Assembly: GCA_963788185.1 (NCBI GenBank)
Contig: CAWBGE010000022.1
Coordinates: forward strand, 66,582 to 130,581
From: CAIWHR01 sp963788185
Lineage (GTDB): Bacteria; Pseudomonadota; Gammaproteobacteria; Burkholderiales; Casimicrobiaceae
Direction of reading: 5' to 3'
DNA: 64,000 nt
Every line of letters starts with the position of its first letter. Within the stretch, counting starts at the first letter, position 1. This document shows positions 1 to 8,151 of this stretch, piece by piece. A program made the translations under genes and the position numbers. The notes under the pieces were generated by a model that saw only the letters and a list, made by a program, of their open reading frames with translations, had not been told where the DNA came from and did not search any database.

Positions 1-623
1 GTCACCAGGAGTCCGGGCAGCAGGACCGCCTTGGTGCGCAGCAGTTGCGCGAGATCCTGCGCCGATATCGTCGCCGAGTCGAAATACTTGGGGTCCGGCC
101 AGATGCGCACCGATGTGCCGGTGCCGGTGGTCTTGCCCTTCACCGCAAGCGCTTCCAGCACCTCTCCGTCGGCGAAGACGATCCGGTGCGTCCTGCCCTG
201 GCGCCTGACCTCGCATTCGAGGCGGCGCGACAGCGCATTGGTGACCGACACGCCGACGCCGTGCAGTCCGCCGGCATAGGTGTAGGCGCCGGCGCCCGAG
301 GTCTTGTCGAACTTGCCGCCGCTGTAGAGCACGGTGAAGATGGCCTCGACGACGGGTATCTTCTCGATCGGGTGCGGGCCGACCGGAATCCCGCGCCCGT
401 CGTCGGCGACGCTCACCGACGCGTCCGCGTGCATCGTTACCGCCAGTAGCGTCGCGTGGCCGGCGATGGCCTCGTCTACGGCGTTGTCGATCGCTTCCTG
501 CACGATGTGCAGCGGCGTGTCGGTGCGCGTGAACTGGCCGGGGCGCAGGCGCACGGGCTCGAGGCCCTTGAGGACGCGGATCGACGATTCGTCGTAGGTG
601 GAGTTCGTCTTGGGGATGGCCAT
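1..623 (-). CDS. parE: DNA topoisomerase IV subunit B (5' part)
   Basis: This is the N-terminal 207 codons of a GyrB/ParE-type ATPase; the gene runs off the left edge. The protein begins MAIPKTNSTYDESSIRVLKG and shows the GHKL ATPase motifs: EAIDNAVDEA (Asn for Mg-ATP), DDGRGIPVG and GGLHGVGVSVTNAL. Starting so close to the SIRVLKGLEPVR block, with a short leader, fits ParE better than GyrB. Topoisomerase IV (ParC2E2) unlinks replicated chromosomes in the cytoplasm. The ATG at 623 is the first methionine in frame. GyrB cannot be fully excluded because the C-terminal TOPRIM domain is outside the window. Confidence 0.88.
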   Translation of the reverse strand, partial: MAIPKTNSTYDESSIRVLKGLEPVRLRPGQFTRTDTPLHIVQEAIDNAVDEAIAGHATLLAVTMHADASVSVADDGRGIPVGPHPIEKIPVVEAIFTVLYSGGKFDKTSGAGAYTYAGGLHGVGVSVTNALSRRLECEVRRQGRTHRIVFADGEVLEALAVKGKTTGTGTSVRIWPDPKYFDSATISAQDLAQLLRTKAVLLPGLLV

Positions 624-678
624 GCGGGCGATGAGCGATCGGGTAAACCCGTCATTATCCCCGATCCCTGTGGATCTG

Positions 679-732
679 TTGTAGGAGCGGCTTCAGCCGC
701 GAATGCGTTCGGGCCCGAAGGCCCTCCTACAA
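679..732. repeat. REP-like palindromic repeat, copy 1 (paired)
   Basis: The element starts TTGTAGGAGCGGCTTCAG and closes with CTCCTACAA, giving a 9-bp outer stem with an inner palindrome around GGCTTCAGCC. Four related copies occur at 14147, 17354, 20574 and 30854. It lies between the parE start and the modC stop, where it could also act as a transcription terminator. Such elements are usually mobilised by a RAYT-type transposase; none is present in this window. Confidence 0.85.
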
Positions 733-746
733 GACGCCGCCGCGCG

Positions 747-1871
747 TTACAGCTTGCCGCTGCCCACGGGCATCAGATGGATGCCCTCGGCCAGCAGCGA
801 AACGCTCGCCGCCGCGCCGGGCTGGATACCGTTGCGCTGCGCGACGTGCGTGGCCACGCTGAAATGGAGGTCGGTCTTCTCGCCGGCAACCGTGGACAGT
901 GCGATGGCCGTCATGTCGCCCATCCGCAGGCAGCGCACGACCCGTCCCGCCACCGGATTCTCCTGCTCGCCGCGCGAGGGCCGATCGCGGCGGTGCAACA
1001 GGATGCGCGTGGGCGGTATGCTCCATGCGACGCGCGACCCGACGGCGAACTTCGGTGCGTGCGTCGCCTCCAGCAGCTGGCCCGACCAGCGAATCACCGT
1101 GAGTCCACGTTCCGACTCGTGGCCGACGACCTCCGCCCCGAAGATGTTCTTGAGCCCGACCAGCCGTGCCACCAGTGGCGAGGCTGGACGCGCGATCAGC
1201 TGCGATGGTTCGCCCGCCTGCAATGTCGTGCCGTGATGCAGGATGCACATCCGGTCGGCGAGTGCAGCCGCCTCGTCCAGCGCGTGCGTGACCAGGATGA
1301 TGGGAAGATTGAGTTCGCGCCGCAGCGTCGCCAGCTCCTCGTGCAGCTTTTCGCGGGTGATCTGATCGACGGCGGAAAAGGGCTCGTCGAGCAGCAGCAC
1401 CTTGGGGTCGCGGGCCAGCGCCCGCGCGACGGCCACGCGCTGCTGCTGGCCACCCGACAGCCGCGCCGGTCGCCGATCCTCGAGGCCCGCGAGGTTGGTG
1501 CGATCGAGCAGGCGCCGCGCGCGCTCGCGACGCTCGCCGGCCGGGATGTGCCCCATCGCCTGCATGACGTTCTCCTGCGCCGTGAGGTGCGGAAACAGCG
1601 CGTAGTTCTGGAAAACGAATCCGGTGGAACGTTCGCGCGACGACAGCGTCACGCCGCGCGCGCTGTCGAGCCACGTCTGCCCGTTCACCGTGATGTTCCC
1701 CTCGCGCGGCGAATAGATGCCGGCGATGGTGCGCAGGATCGTCGACTTGCCGCTGCCCGACGGTCCGACGAGCGCCAGCAGCTCGCCGGCCGCGCAGTCG
1801 AGTACCACGTCGAGCGGAATCGGCCGCTCCTGCCGCAGCGCGATCCGGATCCCGTCAACGGGCGTGTGCAT
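747..1871 (-). CDS. modC: Molybdate ABC transporter ATP-binding protein
   Basis: This is the 374-residue cytoplasmic ATPase that powers molybdate import. It has Walker A GPSGSGKS, signature LSGGQQQR, Walker B LLLDEPFSAVD and the switch His in ILVTHALDEA. A C-terminal region of about 130 residues corresponds to the regulatory TOBE-type domain of ModC/CysA. The chosen ATG (MHTPVDG) overlaps the end of modB by 17 bases, which indicates translational coupling; a longer frame upstream only re-reads modB. Assignment to molybdate rather than sulfate or iron rests on the ModB and ModA neighbours. The ModABC set lies beside an arsenic block containing a molybdoenzyme. Confidence 0.88.
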   Translation of the reverse strand: MHTPVDGIRIALRQERPIPLDVVLDCAAGELLALVGPSGSGKSTILRTIAGIYSPREGNITVNGQTWLDSARGVTLSSRERSTGFVFQNYALFPHLTAQENVMQAMGHIPAGERRERARRLLDRTNLAGLEDRRPARLSGGQQQRVAVARALARDPKVLLLDEPFSAVDQITREKLHEELATLRRELNLPIILVTHALDEAAALADRMCILHHGTTLQAGEPSQLIARPASPLVARLVGLKNIFGAEVVGHESERGLTVIRWSGQLLEATHAPKFAVGSRVAWSIPPTRILLHRRDRPSRGEQENPVAGRVVRCLRMGDMTAIALSTVAGEKTDLHFSVATHVAQRNGIQPGAAASVSLLAEGIHLMPVGSGKL

Positions 1872-2532
1872 GGCGGTGGCGATGGTGCGCAGTGGCGACG
1901 TAGGTGGTGCCGATGGCAGCGATGGAAAAGACCAGCAGCAGCAGCGACATGAGACCCGCGCCGGCCATGTCGAAGCCCTGGACGCGATCGTAGATGGCAA
2001 TCGCGAGCGTCTTGGTCTCGCCGGGGATGCTGCCGCCCACCATCAGCACGACGCCGAATTCGCCCAGCGTGTGCGCGAACGTCAGCACGCCCGCGGTGAG
2101 GAGGCCCGAACCGATCAGCGGCAACTCGATGCGCCACAGGCTCTGTGTGCTGGTGAGGCCGCAACACGCGGCAGCGTTGAGCACGTCGTCGGGAATCGCC
2201 TCGAACGCACGCTGCAACGGCTGGATGGCGAACGGCAGGTTGAAGATCACCGATGCGATGAGCAGGCCCTCGAACGTGAACACCAGCGTGCGTCCGGTCA
2301 GCCATTCGTACCACTGCCCGGGCAGCGAATCGCCGCCCAACGCCACCAGCAGGTAGTAGCCGAGCACCGTGGGGGGAAGCACCAGCGGCAATGCGAACGC
2401 GGCCTCGACGAACGGCTTGCCGGTGAAGTCGCGCGTTGCGAGCATCCGCGCGATCAGCACCCCGGCCGGCAACAGGATCGCGACTGTCAGCACCGCGAGC
2501 TTGATCGACAGCAGCAGGGCTTGGGTGTCCAT
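1855..2532 (-). CDS. modB: Molybdate ABC transporter permease
   Basis: This 225-residue inner-membrane permease has about five hydrophobic segments. The ABC-permease EAA loop reads EAIPDDVLNAAACCGLTSTQ, followed by LPLIGSGLLTAG, and the sequence FALPLVLPPTVLGYYLL is typical of ModB. The start MDTQALLLS was preferred over an upstream in-frame ATG because it puts the first helix near the N-terminus, as in the family. It is the first gene of a modBC pair and is divergent from modA, with 165 bases between the start codons. I saw no clear ModE site in that gap. Confidence 0.9.
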   Translation of the reverse strand: MDTQALLLSIKLAVLTVAILLPAGVLIARMLATRDFTGKPFVEAAFALPLVLPPTVLGYYLLVALGGDSLPGQWYEWLTGRTLVFTFEGLLIASVIFNLPFAIQPLQRAFEAIPDDVLNAAACCGLTSTQSLWRIELPLIGSGLLTAGVLTFAHTLGEFGVVLMVGGSIPGETKTLAIAIYDRVQGFDMAGAGLMSLLLLVFSIAAIGTTYVATAHHRHRHAHAR

Positions 2533-2697
2533 GGGTTCCGAAGGGACGAGAGAGGGCGCGGCGAAGGCGTGGAACCCTATCACGACGGCATCGGGCGCTC
2601 AAGGCGCGACAGCCGATCGTCCGGGGCCGGTTCGCAACGGTGCGGTTACACTGCCATGGCGCAGCGACGGGTGTGCGACAGACGGGCGAGGTGGACG

Positions 2698-3501
2698 ATG
2701 GTGCGACGATGCCGGTGGATGGCGGCGATCCTGATGCTGGTCGCGGGCTTCGCGTCAGCCCCGGCGTCGGCGCAGGCTGCGAAGGCGTCGCCTGCCGACG
2801 GTCCGCTGATCGCGGCGGCGGCCGACCTGCGCGTCGCGCTCGATGAGGTGGCGGCGGAATTCGCACGACGCACCGGCCGGCACGTTCGCATCGTCTACGG
2901 CTCGTCGGGCAATTTCCGGCGGCAGATCGCCGAGGGCGCACCGTTCGAGCTCTTCCTGTCCGCCGACGAGAATTACGTTTTTGCGCTGGCGAAGGAGGGG
3001 CACCTCGTCGACAGCGGCGTGCCGTACGCGGTGGGTCGGCTGGCGCTGGTATTGCCGGCAAGCTCGCCGCTGGCACTCGATCCGCAGTTGCGAGATCTCG
3101 CGCCCGCGGTCGCCGACGGACGCCTGCGACGGTTTGCCATCGCCAATCCCGAGCATGCGCCGTACGGGCGCGCGGCGCAGGAGGCGCTGACTGCCGTCGG
3201 CGCATGGCCGGTCATCCGCGAGCGGCTTGTCCTTGGCGAGAATGTCGCGCAGGCTGCCCAGTTCGCTACTTCGGGCTCGACGCAAGGCGGCATCGTCGCG
3301 TTGTCGCTGGCGCGCGCTCCGGGCGCGCTCGGCTCGGCGCGGTACGTGGCGATCCCGGAGGAACTGCACCGCCCGCTGCGGCAGCGGATGGCGTTGACCC
3401 GGCGCGCCGGGGAGGGCGCGCGTGCATTCCATGCGTGGTTGCAGACACCGGAAACGCGGGCGGTGTTGAAGCGCTACGGCTTCGCTGCGCCGGGCGATTG
3501 A
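2698..3501 (+). CDS. modA: Molybdate-binding periplasmic protein
   Basis: This 267-residue solute-binding protein has a signal peptide ending near ASAPASAQA. ModA hallmarks follow: IAAAADLRVALDEVA, YGSSGNFRRQIAEGAPFELF, SADENY, ANPEHAPYGRAAQ and FATSGSTQGG. It captures molybdate (or tungstate) for ModBC. ATG 2698 has GAGG about six bases upstream; ATG 2719 is possible but lacks as good a ribosome site. It is divergent from modBC. The open frame continues far upstream of this start, but that part is antisense to modBC and has no similarity to ModA. Confidence 0.9.
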   Translation: MVRRCRWMAAILMLVAGFASAPASAQAAKASPADGPLIAAAADLRVALDEVAAEFARRTGRHVRIVYGSSGNFRRQIAEGAPFELFLSADENYVFALAKEGHLVDSGVPYAVGRLALVLPASSPLALDPQLRDLAPAVADGRLRRFAIANPEHAPYGRAAQEALTAVGAWPVIRERLVLGENVAQAAQFATSGSTQGGIVALSLARAPGALGSARYVAIPEELHRPLRQRMALTRRAGEGARAFHAWLQTPETRAVLKRYGFAAPGD

Positions 3502-3530
3502 GCGGCAGTCCGCGCGCCCTACGTTGCGGA

Positions 3531-4043
3531 TCAGGCCGCCGCGACCGGATCCGACCGACCCGCGCGCAGCGCCAGCACCGCGAACACCAGGAACGCGAGG
3601 TGCGCGACCAGCGCCCAGTTGGCCAGCGACAATCCCATGATCGACAGCTCGGCGTTTTCGCAGAATCCCGTCGCCATGAAGAGGTCGGGCTGGAGTTTGC
3701 CCAGCCACTCGATGAACTGCTCGATCAGCGTCGGATCGCTGGCGACGCAGGACACGCTTCCGGCGGGCTGCTCCTGCAGCCAGCTCTGATAGCCGGCGGC
3801 GGCGATGCCGCCTGCAAACACCGGCAGGCAGACGAGACCTGCCAGCAAACCGCTCTGTCGCCGCCAGTGCCACGCGGCGAGGCCACCCAGAATCGCCAGC
3901 GCCATGAACAGCACGCGCTGGAAGATGCACAGGTGACAGGGATGCAATCCCAGTACGGCGGTCAGCAAGAGACTCGCCACGACAAGGCCCCCGCAACCCA
4001 GCGCAAGGAGCGACCAAAGCACACGTGGGTGTATCGGACTCAT
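3531..4043 (-). CDS. dsbB: Disulfide bond formation protein DsbB
   Basis: This 170-residue quinone-linked oxidase reoxidises DsbA. It has four transmembrane helices, the first periplasmic CxxC (CHLC, Cys36/Cys39) and a second cysteine pair near residues 99 and 128 (SVSC...GFC). The family length is about 170, which fixes the start at MSPIHPRVLW. The open frame extends further upstream, but those codons read a copy of the 60-bp repeat found after the patatin gene, so they are probably not part of DsbB. It converges on modA. A second DsbB-like gene lies at 16833. Confidence 0.88.
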   Translation of the reverse strand: MSPIHPRVLWSLLALGCGGLVVASLLLTAVLGLHPCHLCIFQRVLFMALAILGGLAAWHWRRQSGLLAGLVCLPVFAGGIAAAGYQSWLQEQPAGSVSCVASDPTLIEQFIEWLGKLQPDLFMATGFCENAELSIMGLSLANWALVAHLAFLVFAVLALRAGRSDPVAAA

Positions 4044-4103
4044 TGGACTGGCTTCGTGCTGCGCTCTCGGGTATTCGTCCTCGGGGCGGGCCTTCGGACT
4101 CAT
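4044..4103 (-). repeat. Single 60-bp codon-phased repeat unit before dsbB
   Basis: Read on the minus strand this unit runs from an ATG at 4103 and would encode MSPKARPEDEYPRAQHEASP; the dsbB ATG follows immediately. It matches without gaps the 60-bp tandem units at 47664-47822, which encode MSPKGRPEGEYRRSQHEGSP. The dsbB start codon therefore sits exactly where a next unit would begin, and DsbB's own MSP reproduces the first three residues of a unit. Confidence 0.8.
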
Positions 4104-4283
4104 TCGGTTTGTCGTCATCGCAGAACCACAATCCCCCGACCTTGGCGGCTTCTCGATCGCTGCCATTTTACGCTTGCATCCAGCGTTGACTTGCATCCGG
4201 ATCGCTTGCCATGCGCCGGGGGTTCGGCACTCCCGGCCCGCACGCCGATGACAAGACGCCAGCGGTCAGGGCGAGCCGGGCGA

Positions 4284-4520
4284 TCAGGCAGCCAACAGAC
4301 GCTTGATCTCGTCGACCGACAATACCTTTCCGCTGCTCCTGACGTTGCCGTTCACCACCAGCGCCGGCGTGCGGGTGACACCGGCATCGATGATCGCATT
4401 GATGTCCGTCACTTTCTCCAGCTCATAGTCGAGTCCGAGGGCCTGCGCCGCCGCGGTTGCATGCTCGCCCAGGGCGACGCACTTGGCGCAACCGGAACCG
4501 AGTACTTGCAGCTTGATCAT
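4284..4520 (-). CDS. Small thioredoxin-like redox-active disulfide protein
   Basis: This 78-residue cytoplasmic protein reads MIKLQVLGSGCAKC at its N-terminus, with the CxxC at Cys11/Cys14, and has a cis-Pro-type TPALVVNG segment. That matches the short thioredoxin family often called redox-active disulfide protein 2 (TIGR00412). It lies 11 bases after the YraQ-type permease and is the last gene of the ars operon. Such pairs are common in ars operons; a role in reducing a metalloid or servicing the permease's cysteines is inference. Confidence 0.82.
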   Translation of the reverse strand: MIKLQVLGSGCAKCVALGEHATAAAQALGLDYELEKVTDINAIIDAGVTRTPALVVNGNVRSSGKVLSVDEIKRLLAA

Positions 4521-4531
4521 GAAATCGCTCC

Positions 4532-5902
4532 TTATGCAAAGAGAACGCCGTACACGAACCCGCTGAAAGTTGCCATGACGACCACCAGCGAGCAGTACAC
4601 GACCGTCTTCTGCGTGCCGAGAATGCTGCCGATGACCAGCACGCTGGGCAGCGACAGCGCCGGTCCCGCGAGCAGCAGCGCGAGCGCCGGTCCCTTGCCC
4701 ATGCCCGAGCCGATCAAGCCCTGGACGATGGGGATTTCCGTGAGCGTGGCGAAATACATGAACGCACCCGCCAGGGCCGCGACGAAATTGGACAGAAGCG
4801 AGTTGCCGCCCACTGCGGCACTGACCCATTCCGACGGCACGACACCCTCGTGACCGGGGCGCCCGAGCAGGAACCCGGCCAGCAACACGCCGCCCAGCAG
4901 CAGCGGCAGGATCAGTTTGGCGAAGCTCCAGGTCTGGCCGAGCCATTCGTCGCCGTCGCCGGGCTGCGTCGCAGCAGCCAGCGTCAGGCCCAGGAGGCCG
5001 GCGCTGAACGCGAGCACGGGAGCCTGCGGCAGGAACCACGCGAGGAGGGTAACGACGACCGCGGTGATCGCCAGCGGTTGCCAGTGCCAGCGCCAGCGCA
5101 GGATCAGCAGTAGCGCAAGGCCCAGCCCGGCCACCGCCGTCAGCGGCCATTTCCAGGCAAACACGGCATGCCAGACTGCGCTGTCGTCGGCGCGGGCGGG
5201 CGCCCAGTTGGCGAACACCAGGACAGCCACCTGCAGCGCGAAGAACGAGGCCGTGTCGGCCAGCGACCGGCTCTGACCAGTGCTGTCCTCGAAGCCTTTC
5301 TGCGACAGTGCGCGTGCCGCTTCCTCGCGCCGGTAGATCAGCTGCATGATGACGCCGATCACCAGCGCGAAGCCCACCGCGCCCGCCGCGCGCGCGACAC
5401 CCAGCTCGAAGCCCAGGACCTTCGCGGTCAGGATGATCGCCAGCACGTTGATCGCCGGACCGGAGTAGAGAAAGGCGATGGCCGGCCCCAGCCCCGCGCC
5501 GCGCCGGTAGATGCCGCCGAACAGCGGCAGCACCGTGCAGGAGCAGACCGCGAGGATCGAACCCGACACCGAGGCCACGCCATAAGCAGCGACCTTGTGC
5601 GCGGCCGGCCCCAGGTACTTCATCACCGCATCCTGGCTGACGAAGACGGCGATGGCGCCGGCGATGAAGAATGCCGGCACCAGGCAGAGCATCACGTGCT
5701 CGCGCGCATACCACGTCAACAGCGCCAGCCCTTCGAGCACCGCGTTGTCGAAGCGCGCAGTGCCGACCGGCATGAAGAACACCAGCAGGAAGGCGCCGAG
5801 GATGCCCGCCAGCCATTTGAGTTCGGTCGGATTGTCGCGCAGGGCGTGCCAAGCCCGGCTCGCGAGCGATTCGGGCGCCTTCATCGTTTCGGTGGATGCC
5901 AT
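4532..5902 (-). CDS. YraQ/DUF318-type permease of the ars operon
   Basis: This polytopic inner-membrane protein of 456 residues has about ten hydrophobic segments. The family hallmarks are a membrane CxC, CSCTVLPLFGGIYRRG (Cys120, Cys122), and FLYSGPAINVL, with a second family block GGNSLLSNFVAALAGAFMYF. It is related to ArsP organoarsenical exporters but closer to YraQ-type permeases. ATG 5902 has AAGGAG eight bases upstream; an in-frame TTG at 5908 is less likely. Its place between acr3 and the small CxxC protein suggests metalloid or organometalloid export, but the substrate is not shown by sequence. Confidence 0.8.
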   Translation of the reverse strand: MASTETMKAPESLASRAWHALRDNPTELKWLAGILGAFLLVFFMPVGTARFDNAVLEGLALLTWYAREHVMLCLVPAFFIAGAIAVFVSQDAVMKYLGPAAHKVAAYGVASVSGSILAVCSCTVLPLFGGIYRRGAGLGPAIAFLYSGPAINVLAIILTAKVLGFELGVARAAGAVGFALVIGVIMQLIYRREEAARALSQKGFEDSTGQSRSLADTASFFALQVAVLVFANWAPARADDSAVWHAVFAWKWPLTAVAGLGLALLLILRWRWHWQPLAITAVVVTLLAWFLPQAPVLAFSAGLLGLTLAAATQPGDGDEWLGQTWSFAKLILPLLLGGVLLAGFLLGRPGHEGVVPSEWVSAAVGGNSLLSNFVAALAGAFMYFATLTEIPIVQGLIGSGMGKGPALALLLAGPALSLPSVLVIGSILGTQKTVVYCSLVVVMATFSGFVYGVLFA

Positions 5903-5915
5903 CGCCAAGGCTCCT

Positions 5916-6983
5916 TCATGCCCGCTCGTACCAGGGTTTGGTGGCGTTGACCACCTTGACCACCAGCAGCATCACGGGCACCTCGATCAGCACGCCGACG
6001 ACGGTGGCCAGTGCCGCGCCGGATTCGAACCCGAACAGGCTGATCGCGGCGGCGACGGCCAGCTCGAAGAAATTGGACGCGCCGATCAGTGCCGACGGGC
6101 AGGCCACGCTGTGCTTTTCTCCGAGCGCCCGGTTCAGCAGATACGCGACCGATGAGTTGAAGAACACCTGGACCAGGATCGGAACCGCCAGCAAGGCAAT
6201 GACCAGCGGCTGCTTGAGAATGGCGTTGCCCTGGAAGGCGAACAGCAGCACGAGCGTCAGCAGCAACGCGGCGATCGACCAGGGCTGGATCTTCGCCATC
6301 GCCGCGTCGAACGTCCCCTGTCCGCGCGCCAGCAGCCGCTTGCGGATGATCTGCGCGAGGATGACCGGAATGACGATGTAGAGGAAGACCGAGGTGAACA
6401 GTGTGTCCCAGGGCACGGTGATGCTGGACACGCCGAGCAGAAAGCCCACGACCGGCGCGAAGGCGAAGATCATGATCAGGTCGTTCAGCGCGACCTGCGA
6501 CAGCGTGAAGTAGGGGTCGCCGTTGGTCAGCCGGCTCCAGACGAAGACCATGGCGGTGCAGGGTGCGGCGGCAAGCAGGATCAGTCCGGCGATGTAGCTG
6601 TCGATCTGCTCCGGCGGCAGCAAGGGGGCGAAGAGATGGCGAATGAACAGCCAGGCGAGCAAGGCCATCGAAAACGGCTTGACCAGCCAGTTGATGACCA
6701 GCGTCACGCCGATGCCGCGAACGTGCTCCTTGACCTGATGCAGTGCGTCGAAGTCGATCTTCAGCAGCATCGGAATGATCATCACCCAGATCAGCAAGCC
6801 GACGGGGAGGTTGACCTTGGCGACTTCCATCGCCCCGATGGCCTGAAAGAAGCCAGGCAGAAACTGTCCGAGCGCAATGCCGACGACGATGCAGGTCGCG
6901 ACCCACGCGGTGAGGTAGCGCTCGAAGAAGTTCAGCGGCGCGCCGGGGGCGCTGTTCGGGGCGACTTCAGACAGTGTGCTCAT
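5916..6983 (-). CDS. acr3: Arsenite efflux transporter, ACR3 family
   Basis: This membrane transporter of about 355 residues has ten predicted helices and exports arsenite (antimonite in some members) using proton motive force. Family motifs are visible: PVGLLIWVMIIPMLLKIDF, NWLVKPFSMALLAW, ILLAAAPCTAMVFVWS (the essential ACR3 cysteine in APCTAMV), VALNDLIMIFAF and GASNFFELAVAAAISLFG. ATG 6983 is preceded by an in-frame GTG at 6986, so the start is uncertain by one codon. It follows arsC in the operon and is followed within 13 bases by the permease. Confidence 0.93.
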   Translation of the reverse strand: MSTLSEVAPNSAPGAPLNFFERYLTAWVATCIVVGIALGQFLPGFFQAIGAMEVAKVNLPVGLLIWVMIIPMLLKIDFDALHQVKEHVRGIGVTLVINWLVKPFSMALLAWLFIRHLFAPLLPPEQIDSYIAGLILLAAAPCTAMVFVWSRLTNGDPYFTLSQVALNDLIMIFAFAPVVGFLLGVSSITVPWDTLFTSVFLYIVIPVILAQIIRKRLLARGQGTFDAAMAKIQPWSIAALLLTLVLLFAFQGNAILKQPLVIALLAVPILVQVFFNSSVAYLLNRALGEKHSVACPSALIGASNFFELAVAAAISLFGFESGAALATVVGVLIEVPVMLLVVKVVNATKPWYERA

Positions 6984-7053
6984 CACTCATGTCTCTACTC
7001 ATTTTGGAATGTGCGGCCAGCGGGCAGTGCAAGGATGTTCGCGCGGCGAAGCA

Positions 7054-7533
7054 TCACGCGGTGATGCTGCCGATCCGGTCGAGGGCGAATTTGAGCGCCG
7101 GCCGGTCCCGCTGCAGCCTCTCCAGCGGCAGCGCAAGAAAGGCCTCGATGCGTGTGCGCAGCGTGCGATAGGCGGCCAGGAAGGCGGCATCGATGTCCGC
7201 TTCGCTGCCCGTCGCATGCGCCGGATCTTCGACGCCCCAATGGGTGCGCAAAACGGCTCCAAGATAGGCCGGACAGGCTTCGCCTGCGGCATTCGAACAG
7301 ACGGTCACGACGACATCCGGCGTGACGGGAAGGTTGTCCCAGGACTTGCTGTGGCAACCCTCGGTCGGGATGCCTTCGCGGGCGAGCAATGCAAACGATC
7401 GCGCATGCACGGCTCCGGCGGGCTTGCTGCCCGCGCTCATCGCCTTCCAGCCGGGCGGCGCCAGCTGATTGAACGTCGCTTCAGCCAGGATCGAGCGGCA
7501 GGAGTTGCCGGTACAGAGGAAGAGAATGTTCAT
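7054..7533 (-). CDS. arsC: Arsenate reductase, thioredoxin-coupled type
   Basis: This 159-residue cytoplasmic enzyme reduces arsenate to arsenite for export by ACR3. It belongs to the low-molecular-weight phosphatase fold class: P-loop CTGNSCRS (Cys7-Arg13-Ser14) plus the two redox cysteines in TVCSNAAGEACP (Cys79 and Cys87). These correspond to the Cys10/Cys82/Cys89 relay of Staphylococcus ArsC, so electrons would come from thioredoxin. The start MNILFLCTGN puts the P-loop at the N-terminus as usual. The 164 bases up to arsR hold no gene I can see. Confidence 0.93.
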   Translation of the reverse strand: MNILFLCTGNSCRSILAEATFNQLAPPGWKAMSAGSKPAGAVHARSFALLAREGIPTEGCHSKSWDNLPVTPDVVVTVCSNAAGEACPAYLGAVLRTHWGVEDPAHATGSEADIDAAFLAAYRTLRTRIEAFLALPLERLQRDRPALKFALDRIGSITA

Positions 7534-7697
7534 GATTCGACTGATTGGCCAAGGGTACGAGTGCGAGGGCGGGCGAGTGGTGATCGGCACGTCACGCCTT
7601 CAAATCCAATCAATGCGCCGCCTTGACATCAGCCGGTGCCGAGTACTTTGACTTCCATGGCGACCTCGTCGGGGGAGTGATGGGGATGCGAGCGCGC

Positions 7698-8039
7698 TCA
7701 GGCAGCGGCGTCGATACGGGATGGACGGCCCGTAAAGGCCTTCAACCGCGCCCTTGCCCGTTTGATGTCGACCGACGGGACGCCGCCGGCGACCAGGGCA
7801 TCGAGCAGTTGGCGAGCCCACGCAGGAATCGTAGCCAGACGGTAATGCATCCAGGTGCCCTCGCGGCGAGAGATCAACCACCCCGCGTCGCGCAACACCG
7901 CGAGGTTGCGCGAAACATTCGGCTGTATCTCATCGAGCGCGGCGACCAGCTCGCACACGCACAACTCCCGGTCGATCGCGAGCAAAGCGAGGATGAGTCG
8001 GCGCGTCGGGTCGGCAATGATGTCGAGGCTTGGACGCAT
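7698..8039 (-). CDS. arsR: ArsR repressor, E. coli-type metal site
   Basis: This 113-residue winged-helix repressor has ELCVCEL in helix alpha-3 (Cys27, Cys29). That is the arsenite-sensing motif of plasmid/E. coli ArsR (ELCVCDL), followed by the recognition helix QPNVSRNLAVLRDAGWL. It is the first gene of the arsR-arsC-acr3-permease-CxxC operon and probably autoregulates through the palindrome at 8047-8064. The ATG at 8039 lacks a clear ribosome site. An in-frame ATG at 8084 would add 15 residues but would run through the operator, so the shorter form is preferred. Confidence 0.88.
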   Translation of the reverse strand: MRPSLDIIADPTRRLILALLAIDRELCVCELVAALDEIQPNVSRNLAVLRDAGWLISRREGTWMHYRLATIPAWARQLLDALVAGGVPSVDIKRARARLKAFTGRPSRIDAAA

Positions 8040-8046
8040 GGGAAAA

Positions 8047-8064
8047 ATATACGTCTTTGTATAT
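8047..8064. promoter_or_regulatory. Probable ArsR operator
   Basis: ATATAC-GTCTTT-GTATAT is a perfect 6-bp inverted repeat with a 6-bp centre, 8 bases upstream of the arsR start. The position and AT-rich 6-6-6 symmetry fit ArsR/SmtB-family operators. It lies between the Fnr-type box at 8084 and the gene, where bound ArsR would block transcription. Confidence 0.7.
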
Positions 8065-8083
8065 ATAAAAGGAAGCGCATCCA

Positions 8084-8097
8084 TTGATCCGCGTCAA
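8084..8097. promoter_or_regulatory. Fnr/Anr-type box before arsR operon
   Basis: TTGAT-CCGC-GTCAA matches the Fnr/Anr consensus TTGAT-N4-ATCAA at nine of ten positions. Its centre is at 8090.5. Class II activation at -41.5 would put the start near 8049, with TACAAA in the -10 position. That leaves a very short leader before ATG 8039, so the exact promoter is uncertain. Confidence 0.6.
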
Positions 8098-8151
8098 AGC
8101 GGCAAGCACAAAGTGGATGGCTCATGCCCAAGTCGGAGGGGCGATGCCAGG

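Noticed and set aside
1717..2697. Long plus-strand frame running into modA
   Set aside because: It is antisense to modBC, is rich in Arg, Gln and Asp without family motifs, and only the part after 2698 is ModA.
4104..4196. N-terminal extension of DsbB through the repeat
   Set aside because: It would give a 51-residue hydrophilic leader encoded by a dispersed repeat; DsbB proteins start directly before the first helix.
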